Shown piece after piece: positions 1 to 9,115 of a stretch of DNA of 9,442 bases; positions within the stretch are counted from its first letter, which is position 1; every line of letters starts with the position of its first letter. This DNA is from DATAEK01 sp036258055 (lineage in GTDB: Bacteria; Acidobacteriota; Vicinamibacteria; Vicinamibacterales; 2-12-FULL-66-21): the NCBI GenBank assembly GCA_036258055.1, contig DATAEK010000141.1, positions 1 to 9,442 on the forward strand, written 5' to 3'. The notes beneath the pieces were generated by a model, which ran no database searches, was not told where the DNA came from, and worked only from the letters and a program-made list of their open reading frames with translations. Both the position numbers and the translations under genes were made by a program.

Positions 1-16
1 ATATTTGTGAACGCAG

Positions 17-170
17 GTCGGAAGTCGGAAGTCGGAGGTCGGAAGTCGGAGGTCGGAAGTCAGAGGTCGGAAGTCGGAAGTCGGAGGTCGGAGGTCGGAA
101 GTCGGAAGTCGGAGGTCGGAGGTCGGAAGTCGGAGGTCGGAAGCCGGAAGTCGGAAGTCGGAAGTCGGAG
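17..170. repeat. Tandem heptanucleotide array, 22 units of GTCGGAR
   Basis: Twenty-two consecutive 7-nt units with no slippage fill this stretch exactly (154 nt). The consensus is GTCGGA followed by A or G. Only two units depart from it: GTCAGAG at 59-65 and GCCGGAA at 143-149. The last base of the unit alternates irregularly, with 13 A and 9 G. The array has no stop codon in the forward frames, and because three units make 21 nt, any reading frame gives a seven-residue peptide repeat. The apparent small ORF here is therefore a by-product of the repeat. Similar short-period GTCGGAA/GTCGGAG tracts occur, to my recollection, between genes in acidobacterial genomes. That is a memory, not a search result. 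The function is unknown; an unstable simple repeat, a structured leader or a protein-binding array are all possible. Confidence 0.95.
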
Positions 171-203
171 GAAGATGGTCGGACGTGGGAGTTCGAAGCT
201 GCG
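171..203. other. Degenerate spacer between the two heptanucleotide arrays
   Basis: The first part still follows the 7-nt phase of the left array in decayed form: GAAGATG, GTCGGAC, GTGGGAG and TTCGAAG occupy 171-198. The remaining few bases have no repeat character. If the flanking arrays pair with each other, this stretch would be the loop. I see no convincing sigma70-type -35/-10 pair or RNA gene in it. Confidence 0.6.
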
Positions 204-252
204 AGCCTCCTACCTTCTACCTCCTACCTCCTACCTCCTACCTCCTGCCTCC
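204..252. repeat. Second heptanucleotide array, seven units of TACCTCC type
   Basis: Seven phased 7-nt units run AGCCTCC, TACCTTC, four copies of TACCTCC, then TGCCTCC. The reverse complement of the core unit is GGAGGTA, while the left array read in the matching phase gives GGAGGTC or GGAAGTC. The two arrays are thus near inverted repeats that agree at six of seven positions where the left unit ends in G. The mismatch recurs once per unit. The array ends 13 nt before the ackA start codon, so if it is transcribed it lies in the ackA leader. Its CCTCC cores also resemble the 16S rRNA anti-Shine-Dalgarno sequence. Confidence 0.9.
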
Positions 253-265
253 CGGGGTTCACTCT

Positions 266-1459
266 ATGAACGACTACGCGATCGTCCTCAACGCTGGATC
301 ATCGAGCCTGAAGTTCTCCATCTATCACCGGCCCGAGACTGGCTGGCGGCTCGAACTGCGGGGACAGATTGAAGGCATCGGCACGTCGCCGCGATTCTCT
401 GCGAAGGACGACGCCGGCCGAAAGCTCGCCGATGAACAGATGGACTCGACGGTGCGTGATGCCCGCACCGCACTGGAGTCACTGGCCGTGTGGCTGCGTT
501 CACGCTATGGCGGTGCACGCGTCGTCGGTGTCGGCCACCGCGTCGTCCACGGCGGCGCCCGCTACGCCCGGCCGACAATCGTGACGCCACAGGTGTTGGA
601 GGATCTGCGAGCGCTCGTGCCGCTCGCTCCGCTCCATCAACCCTACAACCTTGCGGCCATTGAAGCGGTCGCCGAGCGGCTTCCAGGCGTGCCGCAGGTC
701 GCCTGCTTCGATACCAGCTTCCACCGCGGTCAGCCCGCGGTCGCCGAGGTCGTGCCGCTGCCGCGCGACATCTGCGCCGCCGGTGTCCAGCGCTACGGCT
801 TCCACGGACTCTCGTACGAATACATCGCCTCCGTCCTTCCCGACGTCGCGCCGGAGATTGCCGGCGGGCGCGTGATCGTCGCGCACCTGGGCAGCGGCGC
901 AAGCCTCTGCGCCATGAAAAACGGCAAGAGCGTGGACAGCACTCTCGGGTTCACCGCGCTCGACGGGCTCTGTATGGGGACACGACCCGGCGCCGTCGAT
1001 CCCGGGGTCATCTTGTACCTCTTTCAAACTCTCGGCCTCTCGCCAAAGGACGTGGAGACGATCCTCTACAAGAAATCCGGTCTCCTCGGCATATCCGGCA
1101 TCAGCAACGACATGCGCGATCTCCTCGGCAGCAGTGAGCCGGCCGCGCGGCTTGCGGTGGACTACTTCGTCTATCGCGCCGCGAAGGAGATCGGAGCGCT
1201 CGCCGCCGTCCTGGGCGGCATTGACGGTCTGGTATTCACCGCCGGCATCGGCGAGAACTCGCCGGATATCCGCAGCCGTATCTGCCACGCCTCCGCCTGG
1301 CTCGGGCTCGAACTGGACGACGAGGCGAATGGAAAGCGCGGACCGCGGATCTCTCGAGCCGGCAGTCGCGTGTCGGCCTGGGTGATTCCGACGAACGAAG
1401 AGTTGATCATCGCCCGGCACACAGCGCTGCTGCTGGGGCTTATCGAGGCCCGTGCCTGA
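266..1459 (+). CDS. ackA: Acetate kinase
   Basis: This 397-residue protein catalyses reversible phosphoryl transfer between acetyl phosphate and ADP, giving acetate and ATP in the cytoplasm as the last step of acetate fermentation. Length matches the family (about 400). Motifs in order are LNAGSSSLKFS with Asn9 near the N-terminus, GHRVVHGG with Arg92, CFDTSFH with Asp149, YGFHGLSYEY with His180, GTRPGAVDPG with Arg240, the phosphate-binding FTAGIGEN segment, and TNEELIIA with Glu378. These correspond to the catalytic and substrate residues known from the Methanosarcina enzyme. The ATG at 266 is chosen because the protein similarity begins there. An in-frame GTG at 185 would add 27 residues encoded by the repeat region and is implausible. 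The ribosome site is weak: GGGG at 254-257, 8 nt before the ATG. It is the first gene of an apparent operon, 24 nt before pflB. No phosphotransacetylase gene is visible beside it. Confidence 0.96.
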   Translation: MNDYAIVLNAGSSSLKFSIYHRPETGWRLELRGQIEGIGTSPRFSAKDDAGRKLADEQMDSTVRDARTALESLAVWLRSRYGGARVVGVGHRVVHGGARYARPTIVTPQVLEDLRALVPLAPLHQPYNLAAIEAVAERLPGVPQVACFDTSFHRGQPAVAEVVPLPRDICAAGVQRYGFHGLSYEYIASVLPDVAPEIAGGRVIVAHLGSGASLCAMKNGKSVDSTLGFTALDGLCMGTRPGAVDPGVILYLFQTLGLSPKDVETILYKKSGLLGISGISNDMRDLLGSSEPAARLAVDYFVYRAAKEIGALAAVLGGIDGLVFTAGIGENSPDIRSRICHASAWLGLELDDEANGKRGPRISRAGSRVSAWVIPTNEELIIARHTALLLGLIEARA

Positions 1460-1483
1460 CGGGCAGGAAGCGAAGAGTCCTCT

Positions 1484-3757
1484 ATGTCTGGAACCGCAAC
1501 ACAGGAAAAGAAAGCAACGCCAGCAACTTCGCCGTGGAAGGGGTTCCGGACGGGCCTCTGGCAGAAGGAGATCAACGTCCGGGATTTCATTCAGCAGAAC
1601 TACGAACCGTACGACGGTGACGCGTCGTTTCTGACGCCCGCCACGACGCGCACGCAGGCAATCTGGAACAGGCTCACGGACCTGTTCGTCGAGGAGAGAC
1701 GCAAGGGCGTCCTTGATGTCTCTCAGATCCCCAGCTCCATCACGGCTCACGCGCCCGGCTACATCGACAAAGACAACGAGCTCATCGTCGGCCTGCAAAC
1801 CGATGCCCCGCTGAAGCGCGCGATCATGCCGAACGGCGGCTTCCGCATGGTCGTCAACGCGCTCAAGACGTACGGGTACGAGCCCGATCCCCACGTCGTC
1901 GAGGCGTTCACGAAGTATCGGAAAACCCACAACGACGGGGTGTTCGATGCCTACACCGCGGACGTCCGGCGATGCCGGAGCTCACACATCCTCACAGGGT
2001 TACCAGACGCGTACGGGCGCGGCCGGATCATCGGCGATTACCGTCGCGTCGCGCTCTACGGAGTCGATCGGCTCATCGCACGCAAGCAGGAGGAAAAGAC
2101 CGCGCTCGATTCCGCCCAGTCCACCGACGACGTCATTCGCGATCGGGAGGAGCTGTCCGAGCAGATCCGCGCGCTCAAAGAACTGAAGAAGATGGCGGCC
2201 GGCTACGGCTTCGACATCTCCGCTCCGGCGACGACCGCAAGAGAAGCGGTTCAGTGGCTCTACTTCGGCTACCTCGCCAGCGTGAAAGAACAGAACGGCG
2301 CGGCGATGTCGCTCGGGCGGACTTCGACGTTCCTCGACATCTACTTCGAGCGCGATCTCACCGCCGGCATCCTGACCGAAGAGCAAGCTCAGGAGATCGT
2401 CGACGACTTCGTCATCAAGCTGCGGATAGTCCGATTCCTGCGCACGCCGGAGTACGACGACCTCTTCGCCGGCGATCCCACATGGGTCACTGAATCCATC
2501 GGCGGGATGGGCGACGATGGACGAACGCTCGTCACGAAGACCAGCTTCCGCTTCCTGCAAACCCTCTACAATCTCGGTCCCGCGCCGGAACCGAATCTGA
2601 CCATCTGGTATTCACCATCGATGCCCGACGGCTTCCGTCAGTTCGCGGCGAAGGTCGCCATCGACACCAGCGCGCTCCAGTTCGAAAGCGACGAGATCAT
2701 GCGCCGCACCTGGGGAGACGACGGCGCCATTGCCTGCTGCGTCTCGCCCATGCTGGTCGGCAAGCAGATGCAGTTCTTCGGCGCGCGCGCCAACGTCGCG
2801 AAATGTCTGCTCTACGCAATCAACGGCGGCCGGGACGAGATCAGCGGGGAACAGATAGGACCCGCCTTCGAGCCGGTGAAGGGCGACGTCCTGGATTTCG
2901 ACGACGTGATCGACAAGTTCGAGAAGATGATGGACTGGCTCGCGGGCGTGTACGTCAACGCGATGAACATCATCCATTACATGCACGACAAGTACGCCTA
3001 CGAGCGCATCGAGATGGCACTGCACGACTACGCGCCGCTCAGAACGATGGCGTTCGGGATGGCCGGAATGTCGGTCATCGCCGACAGCCTGTCAGCCATC
3101 AAGTACGCTCAGGTGCGGGTCGTCCGCGACGCGACGGGCCTGGTGACGGACTATCAGACCGAAGGGGAGTTTCCGCACTTCGGCAACAACGACAACCGTG
3201 TGGATCAGCTCGCCGTCTGGGTGGTCAGCACGTTCATGAGCAAGCTGCGGAAATATCCGACCTACCGCAACGCGCTGCACACGCAGTCGATTCTGACGAT
3301 CACGTCGAACGTCGTCTACGGCAAGGCGACGGGAAACACGCCGGACGGCCGGCGTCGGGGGGAGCCGTTCGCGCCTGGCGCAAACCCGATGCACGGGCGC
3401 GACAGCCACGGCATTCACGCCGCCGCGGCGTCGGTCGCCAAGATCCCCTATCGCGACGCCGCCGACGGCATTTCGCTGACGGCGTCGCTGGTGCCGACGG
3501 GTCTCGGCCGGGTGGCCGAGGATCGCATCACGAACCTGACGGGCATCCTCGACGCGTTCTTCAGCAGCACCGGCTACCACATGAACGTGAACGTGCTGAA
3601 CCGCGACACGCTTCTCGATGCCATGGAGCACCCGGAGAAATACCCGAGTCTGACGATTCGCGTGTCGGGCTATGCCGTGAACTTCGTGCGGCTCACCCGA
3701 GAGCAGCAGATGGACGTGATCAACCGGACGTTCCACGGTGGAGGCGGCGATGTCTGA
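1484..3757 (+). CDS. pflB: Pyruvate formate-lyase (formate C-acetyltransferase)
   Basis: This 757-residue glycyl radical enzyme converts pyruvate and CoA to formate and acetyl-CoA during anaerobic growth. Its length is almost that of E. coli PflB (760). The tandem active-site cysteines lie at residues 418-419 in the context GAIACCVSP, the same numbers as in E. coli. The conserved FGARANVAK segment follows, and the active-site tryptophan is in DPTWVTESIGG (Trp334). The radical-bearing glycine is Gly729 in RVSGYAVNF near the C-terminus. The complete PFL domain followed by the short C-terminal glycine-radical domain distinguishes it from glycerol/diol dehydratases and choline lyase, whose active site has a single Cys. 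A purine-rich AGGAAG lies about 13 nt upstream of the ATG. The last 8 nt overlap the start of its activase gene. The enzyme is expected to be inactivated by oxygen through cleavage at the radical glycine; no YfiD-like repair protein is seen here. Confidence 0.97.
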   Translation: MSGTATQEKKATPATSPWKGFRTGLWQKEINVRDFIQQNYEPYDGDASFLTPATTRTQAIWNRLTDLFVEERRKGVLDVSQIPSSITAHAPGYIDKDNELIVGLQTDAPLKRAIMPNGGFRMVVNALKTYGYEPDPHVVEAFTKYRKTHNDGVFDAYTADVRRCRSSHILTGLPDAYGRGRIIGDYRRVALYGVDRLIARKQEEKTALDSAQSTDDVIRDREELSEQIRALKELKKMAAGYGFDISAPATTAREAVQWLYFGYLASVKEQNGAAMSLGRTSTFLDIYFERDLTAGILTEEQAQEIVDDFVIKLRIVRFLRTPEYDDLFAGDPTWVTESIGGMGDDGRTLVTKTSFRFLQTLYNLGPAPEPNLTIWYSPSMPDGFRQFAAKVAIDTSALQFESDEIMRRTWGDDGAIACCVSPMLVGKQMQFFGARANVAKCLLYAINGGRDEISGEQIGPAFEPVKGDVLDFDDVIDKFEKMMDWLAGVYVNAMNIIHYMHDKYAYERIEMALHDYAPLRTMAFGMAGMSVIADSLSAIKYAQVRVVRDATGLVTDYQTEGEFPHFGNNDNRVDQLAVWVVSTFMSKLRKYPTYRNALHTQSILTITSNVVYGKATGNTPDGRRRGEPFAPGANPMHGRDSHGIHAAAASVAKIPYRDAADGISLTASLVPTGLGRVAEDRITNLTGILDAFFSSTGYHMNVNVLNRDTLLDAMEHPEKYPSLTIRVSGYAVNFVRLTREQQMDVINRTFHGGGGDV
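3738..3744 (+). promoter_or_regulatory. Shine-Dalgarno sequence deciding the pflA start
   Basis: GTGGAGG lies inside the last codons of pflB, with GGAGG at 3740-3744 and 5 nt before the ATG at 3750. It supports the ATG at 3750 over the in-frame GTG at 3738 and over the internal ATG at 3873, which has no ribosome site. Because the start overlaps the pflB stop, translation of the two genes is probably coupled. Confidence 0.75.
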
Positions 3758-4595
3758 GAAAGTCGACGTCGAACCGCCTCCTCTCGCAGCCAAGAGTCCA
3801 TTCGAACTCCGAGTCAACCTGGGAAAGAACGTCCCTGAATCGGACGTTCGGACGGCACTCGCCACCGGCGACATGGGGTTTCTGCATTCGTTCACGACCG
3901 GCGCCACCGTCGACGGCCCCGGTGTGCGGGTCGTCGCGTGGACGGCGGGCTGCATGTGGCGGTGCCTCTACTGCCACAACCCGGACACGTGGACGATGAG
4001 CAACGGCATCCCGGTCACGATCGCAAGAGCCACCGAGGAGTTGCGCAAATACCGGCGCGGACTGAAAATCATGTCCGGCGGTCTGACGATTAGCGGGGGT
4101 GAGCCGCTGATGCAGCAGCGCTTCGTCATGAAGCTGTTCACGGCGGCGAAGGGAATGGGCGTTCACACCGCGCTCGACACGAACGGGTACCTGGGCGACC
4201 GGCTCGGCGACGACGACCTCGAGACCATCGACCTCGTGATGCTCGACATCAAGGGATGGGATCCGGAACGACATCGCCGGCTGACGGGCATGGACGTCGC
4301 GCCGACGTTCGACTTCGCGCGGCGGCTCGCAGCCCGGAAGCGCCAGGTCTGGCTGCGTTACGTGTTCGTGCCCGGCTTGACCGACGATCTCGACGAGATC
4401 TCGAAGATCGCCGCGTTCGCGGCGAGCCTCGGCAACGTCGAGCGCGTCGACGTTCTCCCCTTCCACCAGATGGGCAAGTACAAATGGGCGCAGCTCGGCA
4501 TGGACTACGCGCTCGCGGATGTTGAACCGCCTGGCATGGACGCGATCGAGCGCGCGTGCGGTGTGTTTCGCAGCGCCGGGCTGAAAGCGTACTGA
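3750..4595 (+). CDS. pflA: Pyruvate formate-lyase activating enzyme, radical SAM
   Basis: This 281-residue radical SAM protein uses a [4Fe-4S] cluster and S-adenosylmethionine to abstract the hydrogen from the PflB radical glycine. The cluster motif CxxxCxxC is at Cys68, Cys72 and Cys75 in the context AGCMWRCLYCHNPDTW. The preceding TVDGPGVR and the SAM-binding ISGGEP (Gly116-Gly117-Glu118) are intact, as are the later LDTNGY, VMLDIKG, WLRYVFVPGLTDD and LPFHQMGKYKW segments typical of PflA. E. coli PflA is about 246 residues and begins close to the IHSF segment, so this protein carries roughly 40 extra N-terminal residues (MSEKVDVEPPP onward). They show no motif I recognise and no extra ferredoxin cysteines. 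The gene overlaps pflB by 8 nt, as expected for a dedicated activase. Assignment to PFL rather than another glycyl radical enzyme rests on sequence and on this neighbour. Confidence 0.95.
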   Translation: MSEKVDVEPPPLAAKSPFELRVNLGKNVPESDVRTALATGDMGFLHSFTTGATVDGPGVRVVAWTAGCMWRCLYCHNPDTWTMSNGIPVTIARATEELRKYRRGLKIMSGGLTISGGEPLMQQRFVMKLFTAAKGMGVHTALDTNGYLGDRLGDDDLETIDLVMLDIKGWDPERHRRLTGMDVAPTFDFARRLAARKRQVWLRYVFVPGLTDDLDEISKIAAFAASLGNVERVDVLPFHQMGKYKWAQLGMDYALADVEPPGMDAIERACGVFRSAGLKAY

Positions 4596-4623
4596 ATAGC
4601 AGCGACTGGAAGGACCGCAGAAC

Positions 4624-7380
<2,757 letters not shown>

Positions 7381-7384
7381 CCCC

Positions 7385-7390
7385 AAGGAG
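7385..7390 (+). promoter_or_regulatory. Strong Shine-Dalgarno sequence of the mscS-family gene
   Basis: AAGGAG lies in the 15-nt gap after the glycosidase stop, 5 nt before the ATG at 7396. It fixes that start, which also begins the predicted signal peptide. The short gap leaves no room for a terminator or a separate promoter. Confidence 0.75.
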
Positions 7391-7395
7391 CAGCC

Positions 7396-9084
7396 ATGGG
7401 CAGGTCTGTCGCAGCGCTGTTGCTGACGCTCGTTGCCGGTCTCGGAACGGGTGGCCGGCTGCAGGCACAGACGACAAATGGTAGTGAACAGCAAAATGAA
7501 GTAGTCACGGCGCCGGTCGACATCGACGGCGTTGAGCTGTTCCGCCTCCGCGGCGTGTCGTCGTATCCAGCCGAGATGCGCGCAGGCGTTGTCAGGGACC
7601 GCATCGTCGCGGCGGCCGCTGACCCCGCCGTGACGACCGAGTCAGTGCGGGTTCTCGAGAACAACGGCTCGGTCGCCATCGTGGCCGGCGACAGGCCGAT
7701 CGTCACGGTCGTGGACGCCGACGCGGCCCTGGAACAGGTCGGACGCCTGGAGCTCGCCAACGCCCACCTGTTCCGGGTGCGCCAGGCGATCGCCGACTAT
7801 CGCGCGGCGCGCTCGTCCGGAGCGCTGCGCCGCGCGGCCGGCACCACGCTGGTCGCGACGGTGGTCTTCACGGCTGGCATCGCAGCGCTGCTCTGGATCT
7901 GGCGCCGCCTCGATGCGCTGGTGAAGCGGCGATTCGAGCAGCGCATCCAGACGGTCGGCATCCAGTCGTTCGAGGTGATGCGCGCCGATCAGATTTGGGC
8001 GGCGCTGCGGAGCGGGTTGATTGGCATTCGGACCGTGATCCTCCTCGCCGGTGCGCTGGTCTACCTCGGATACGTGCTCGCGGCGTGGCCGTGGACGCGC
8101 GGCCTGTCGCGAAACATCGCCGGCTTCGCGCTCGCGCCGCTCCAGGTGCTCGGCCAGGGATTCGTCGCGAACATCCCCAGGCTGGTCTTCCTGGTCGTGC
8201 TGTTCTTCGTCATTCGCATGCTGCTCCGCCTCGTTCGCCTCTTCTTCGAAGCAGTCAGCCGCGGCCGCGTGAAGCTGTCCGGCTTCGACGCGGACTGGGC
8301 GGCGCCGACTTACAAGATCGTCCGAATCGCGATTGTGGCCTTCGGCCTGATCGTCGCCTATCCCTACATCCCGGGATCGGAATCGGAGGCGTTCAAGGGA
8401 GTCTCGCTGTTCATCGGGATCGTGTTCTCGCTGGGGTCCTCGTCAGCGATCTCGAACATCATCGCCGGCTACATGATGACCTACCGCCGCGCGTTCAGGG
8501 TCGGCGATCGCGTGAAGATTGGCGGTGCGTTCGGCGACGTGATCGAGATGCGGCTCCAGGTCACCCACCTCCGGTCGCCAAAGAACGAGGAAATCGTCAT
8601 CCCGAACTCGCAGATCCTCTCGGGCGACGTCGTCAACTACAGCTCACTCGCCAAGACGCAGGGACTCATCCTCCACACCGAAATCGGGATCGGCTACGAG
8701 ACCCCATGGCGGCAGGTCGAAGCCATGCTTCTCAGCGCTGCCGCGCGCTGCGCGCCGCCGGCGGCCGAGCCGCCGCGCGCATTCGTGCTGGTGAAGAAGC
8801 TCGGCGACTTCGCCGTGACGTATGAATTGAACCTGTACTGCACCGACATCAAGGTGATGCTCCCACTCTACACGGCGATGCATCGCCACATCCTCGACGT
8901 GTTCAACGAATACGGCGTCCAGATCATGACGCCGGCCTATGAAGGCGATCCCGAGCAGCCGAAGGTCGTGCCGCCGAAGGACTGGTTCACGTCACCGGCC
9001 GCACCACCCGCCGACGCGGTCGCGGCGGCAGCCGGCCCCGAGCGACGGCCCGTTCCGCCGGCAACGGCGGTCGAAGCGCGTTGA
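7396..9084 (+). CDS. MscS-family mechanosensitive ion channel with periplasmic N-terminal domain
   Basis: This 562-residue inner-membrane protein should open under membrane tension and release solutes on hypo-osmotic shock. Residues 1-24 look like a signal peptide ending in LQA. Residues about 25-145 form a predicted periplasmic domain (DGVELFRLRGVSSYPAEMR, then alternating helix and strand). Membrane segments follow at about 148-169, 212-233, 263-285 and 308-325. The pore-lining helix is at about 335-363, rich in Gly, Ser and Ala (FSLGSSSAISNIIAGYMM). The MscS beta domain follows (about 367-418), with FRVGDRVKIGG, GDVIEMRLQVTHLRSPKNEE, IVIPNSQIL and VVNYS. The alpha/beta C-terminal domain extends to about 515, and the tail is rich in Pro and Ala. 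E. coli MscS has 286 residues and three membrane helices, so this is one of the enlarged homologues. The signal and extra domain suggest that periplasmic input may modulate gating; that is inference. It follows the glycosidase after 15 nt. Confidence 0.92.
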   Translation: MGRSVAALLLTLVAGLGTGGRLQAQTTNGSEQQNEVVTAPVDIDGVELFRLRGVSSYPAEMRAGVVRDRIVAAAADPAVTTESVRVLENNGSVAIVAGDRPIVTVVDADAALEQVGRLELANAHLFRVRQAIADYRAARSSGALRRAAGTTLVATVVFTAGIAALLWIWRRLDALVKRRFEQRIQTVGIQSFEVMRADQIWAALRSGLIGIRTVILLAGALVYLGYVLAAWPWTRGLSRNIAGFALAPLQVLGQGFVANIPRLVFLVVLFFVIRMLLRLVRLFFEAVSRGRVKLSGFDADWAAPTYKIVRIAIVAFGLIVAYPYIPGSESEAFKGVSLFIGIVFSLGSSSAISNIIAGYMMTYRRAFRVGDRVKIGGAFGDVIEMRLQVTHLRSPKNEEIVIPNSQILSGDVVNYSSLAKTQGLILHTEIGIGYETPWRQVEAMLLSAAARCAPPAAEPPRAFVLVKKLGDFAVTYELNLYCTDIKVMLPLYTAMHRHILDVFNEYGVQIMTPAYEGDPEQPKVVPPKDWFTSPAAPPADAVAAAAGPERRPVPPATAVEAR

Positions 9085-9086
9085 AA

Positions 9087-9105
9087 GCGCTCGTCTGGCG
9101 AGAGC
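9087..9105 (+). other. Small imperfect hairpin between the channel genes
   Basis: Two 7-nt arms, GCGCTCG and CGAGAGC, flank a 5-nt loop and can form a seven-pair stem with one G-A mismatch. It begins 2 nt after the mscS-family stop codon and ends 10 nt before the next ATG. There is no T-tract after it, so it is not a convincing intrinsic terminator. It may be fortuitous in DNA this GC-rich, or may affect processing or initiation of the downstream gene. Confidence 0.25.
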
Positions 9106-9115
9106 ACGCGAGCCA

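Noticed and set aside
17..252. CRISPR array
   Set aside because: The units are 7 nt with no spacers of unique sequence between them, and there are no cas genes nearby.
185..265. In-frame GTG extension of acetate kinase by 27 residues
   Set aside because: The added residues are encoded by the TACCTCC repeat and match nothing in acetate kinases. The family N-terminus aligns with the ATG at 266.
7..372. Open frame of 121 codons across the heptamer array, giving a repeated SEVGSRR-like peptide
   Set aside because: The repeat is stop-free in the forward frames and a 7-nt unit automatically gives a seven-residue peptide repeat. The frame runs out inside ackA in another frame and has no ribosome site.
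500..1930. Antisense open frame of 476 codons spanning ackA and pflB
   Set aside because: It lies opposite two well-supported genes, crosses their boundary and has low-complexity Arg/Asp/Val-rich composition typical of the complement of GC-rich coding sequence. No domain is recognisable.
3738..3749. GTG start for pflA at 3738
   Set aside because: It sits within the Shine-Dalgarno sequence that serves the ATG at 3750, which has ideal spacing.
2803..3999. Forward open frame of 398 codons in another frame across pflB and pflA
   Set aside because: The translation is dominated by Arg, Gly and Ala and overlaps two intact genes with conserved catalytic motifs. It is a frame shadow.
9087..9105. Rho-independent terminator after the MscS-family gene
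   Set aside because: The stem contains a mismatch and is not followed by a T-tract. The next start codon is only 10 nt away.
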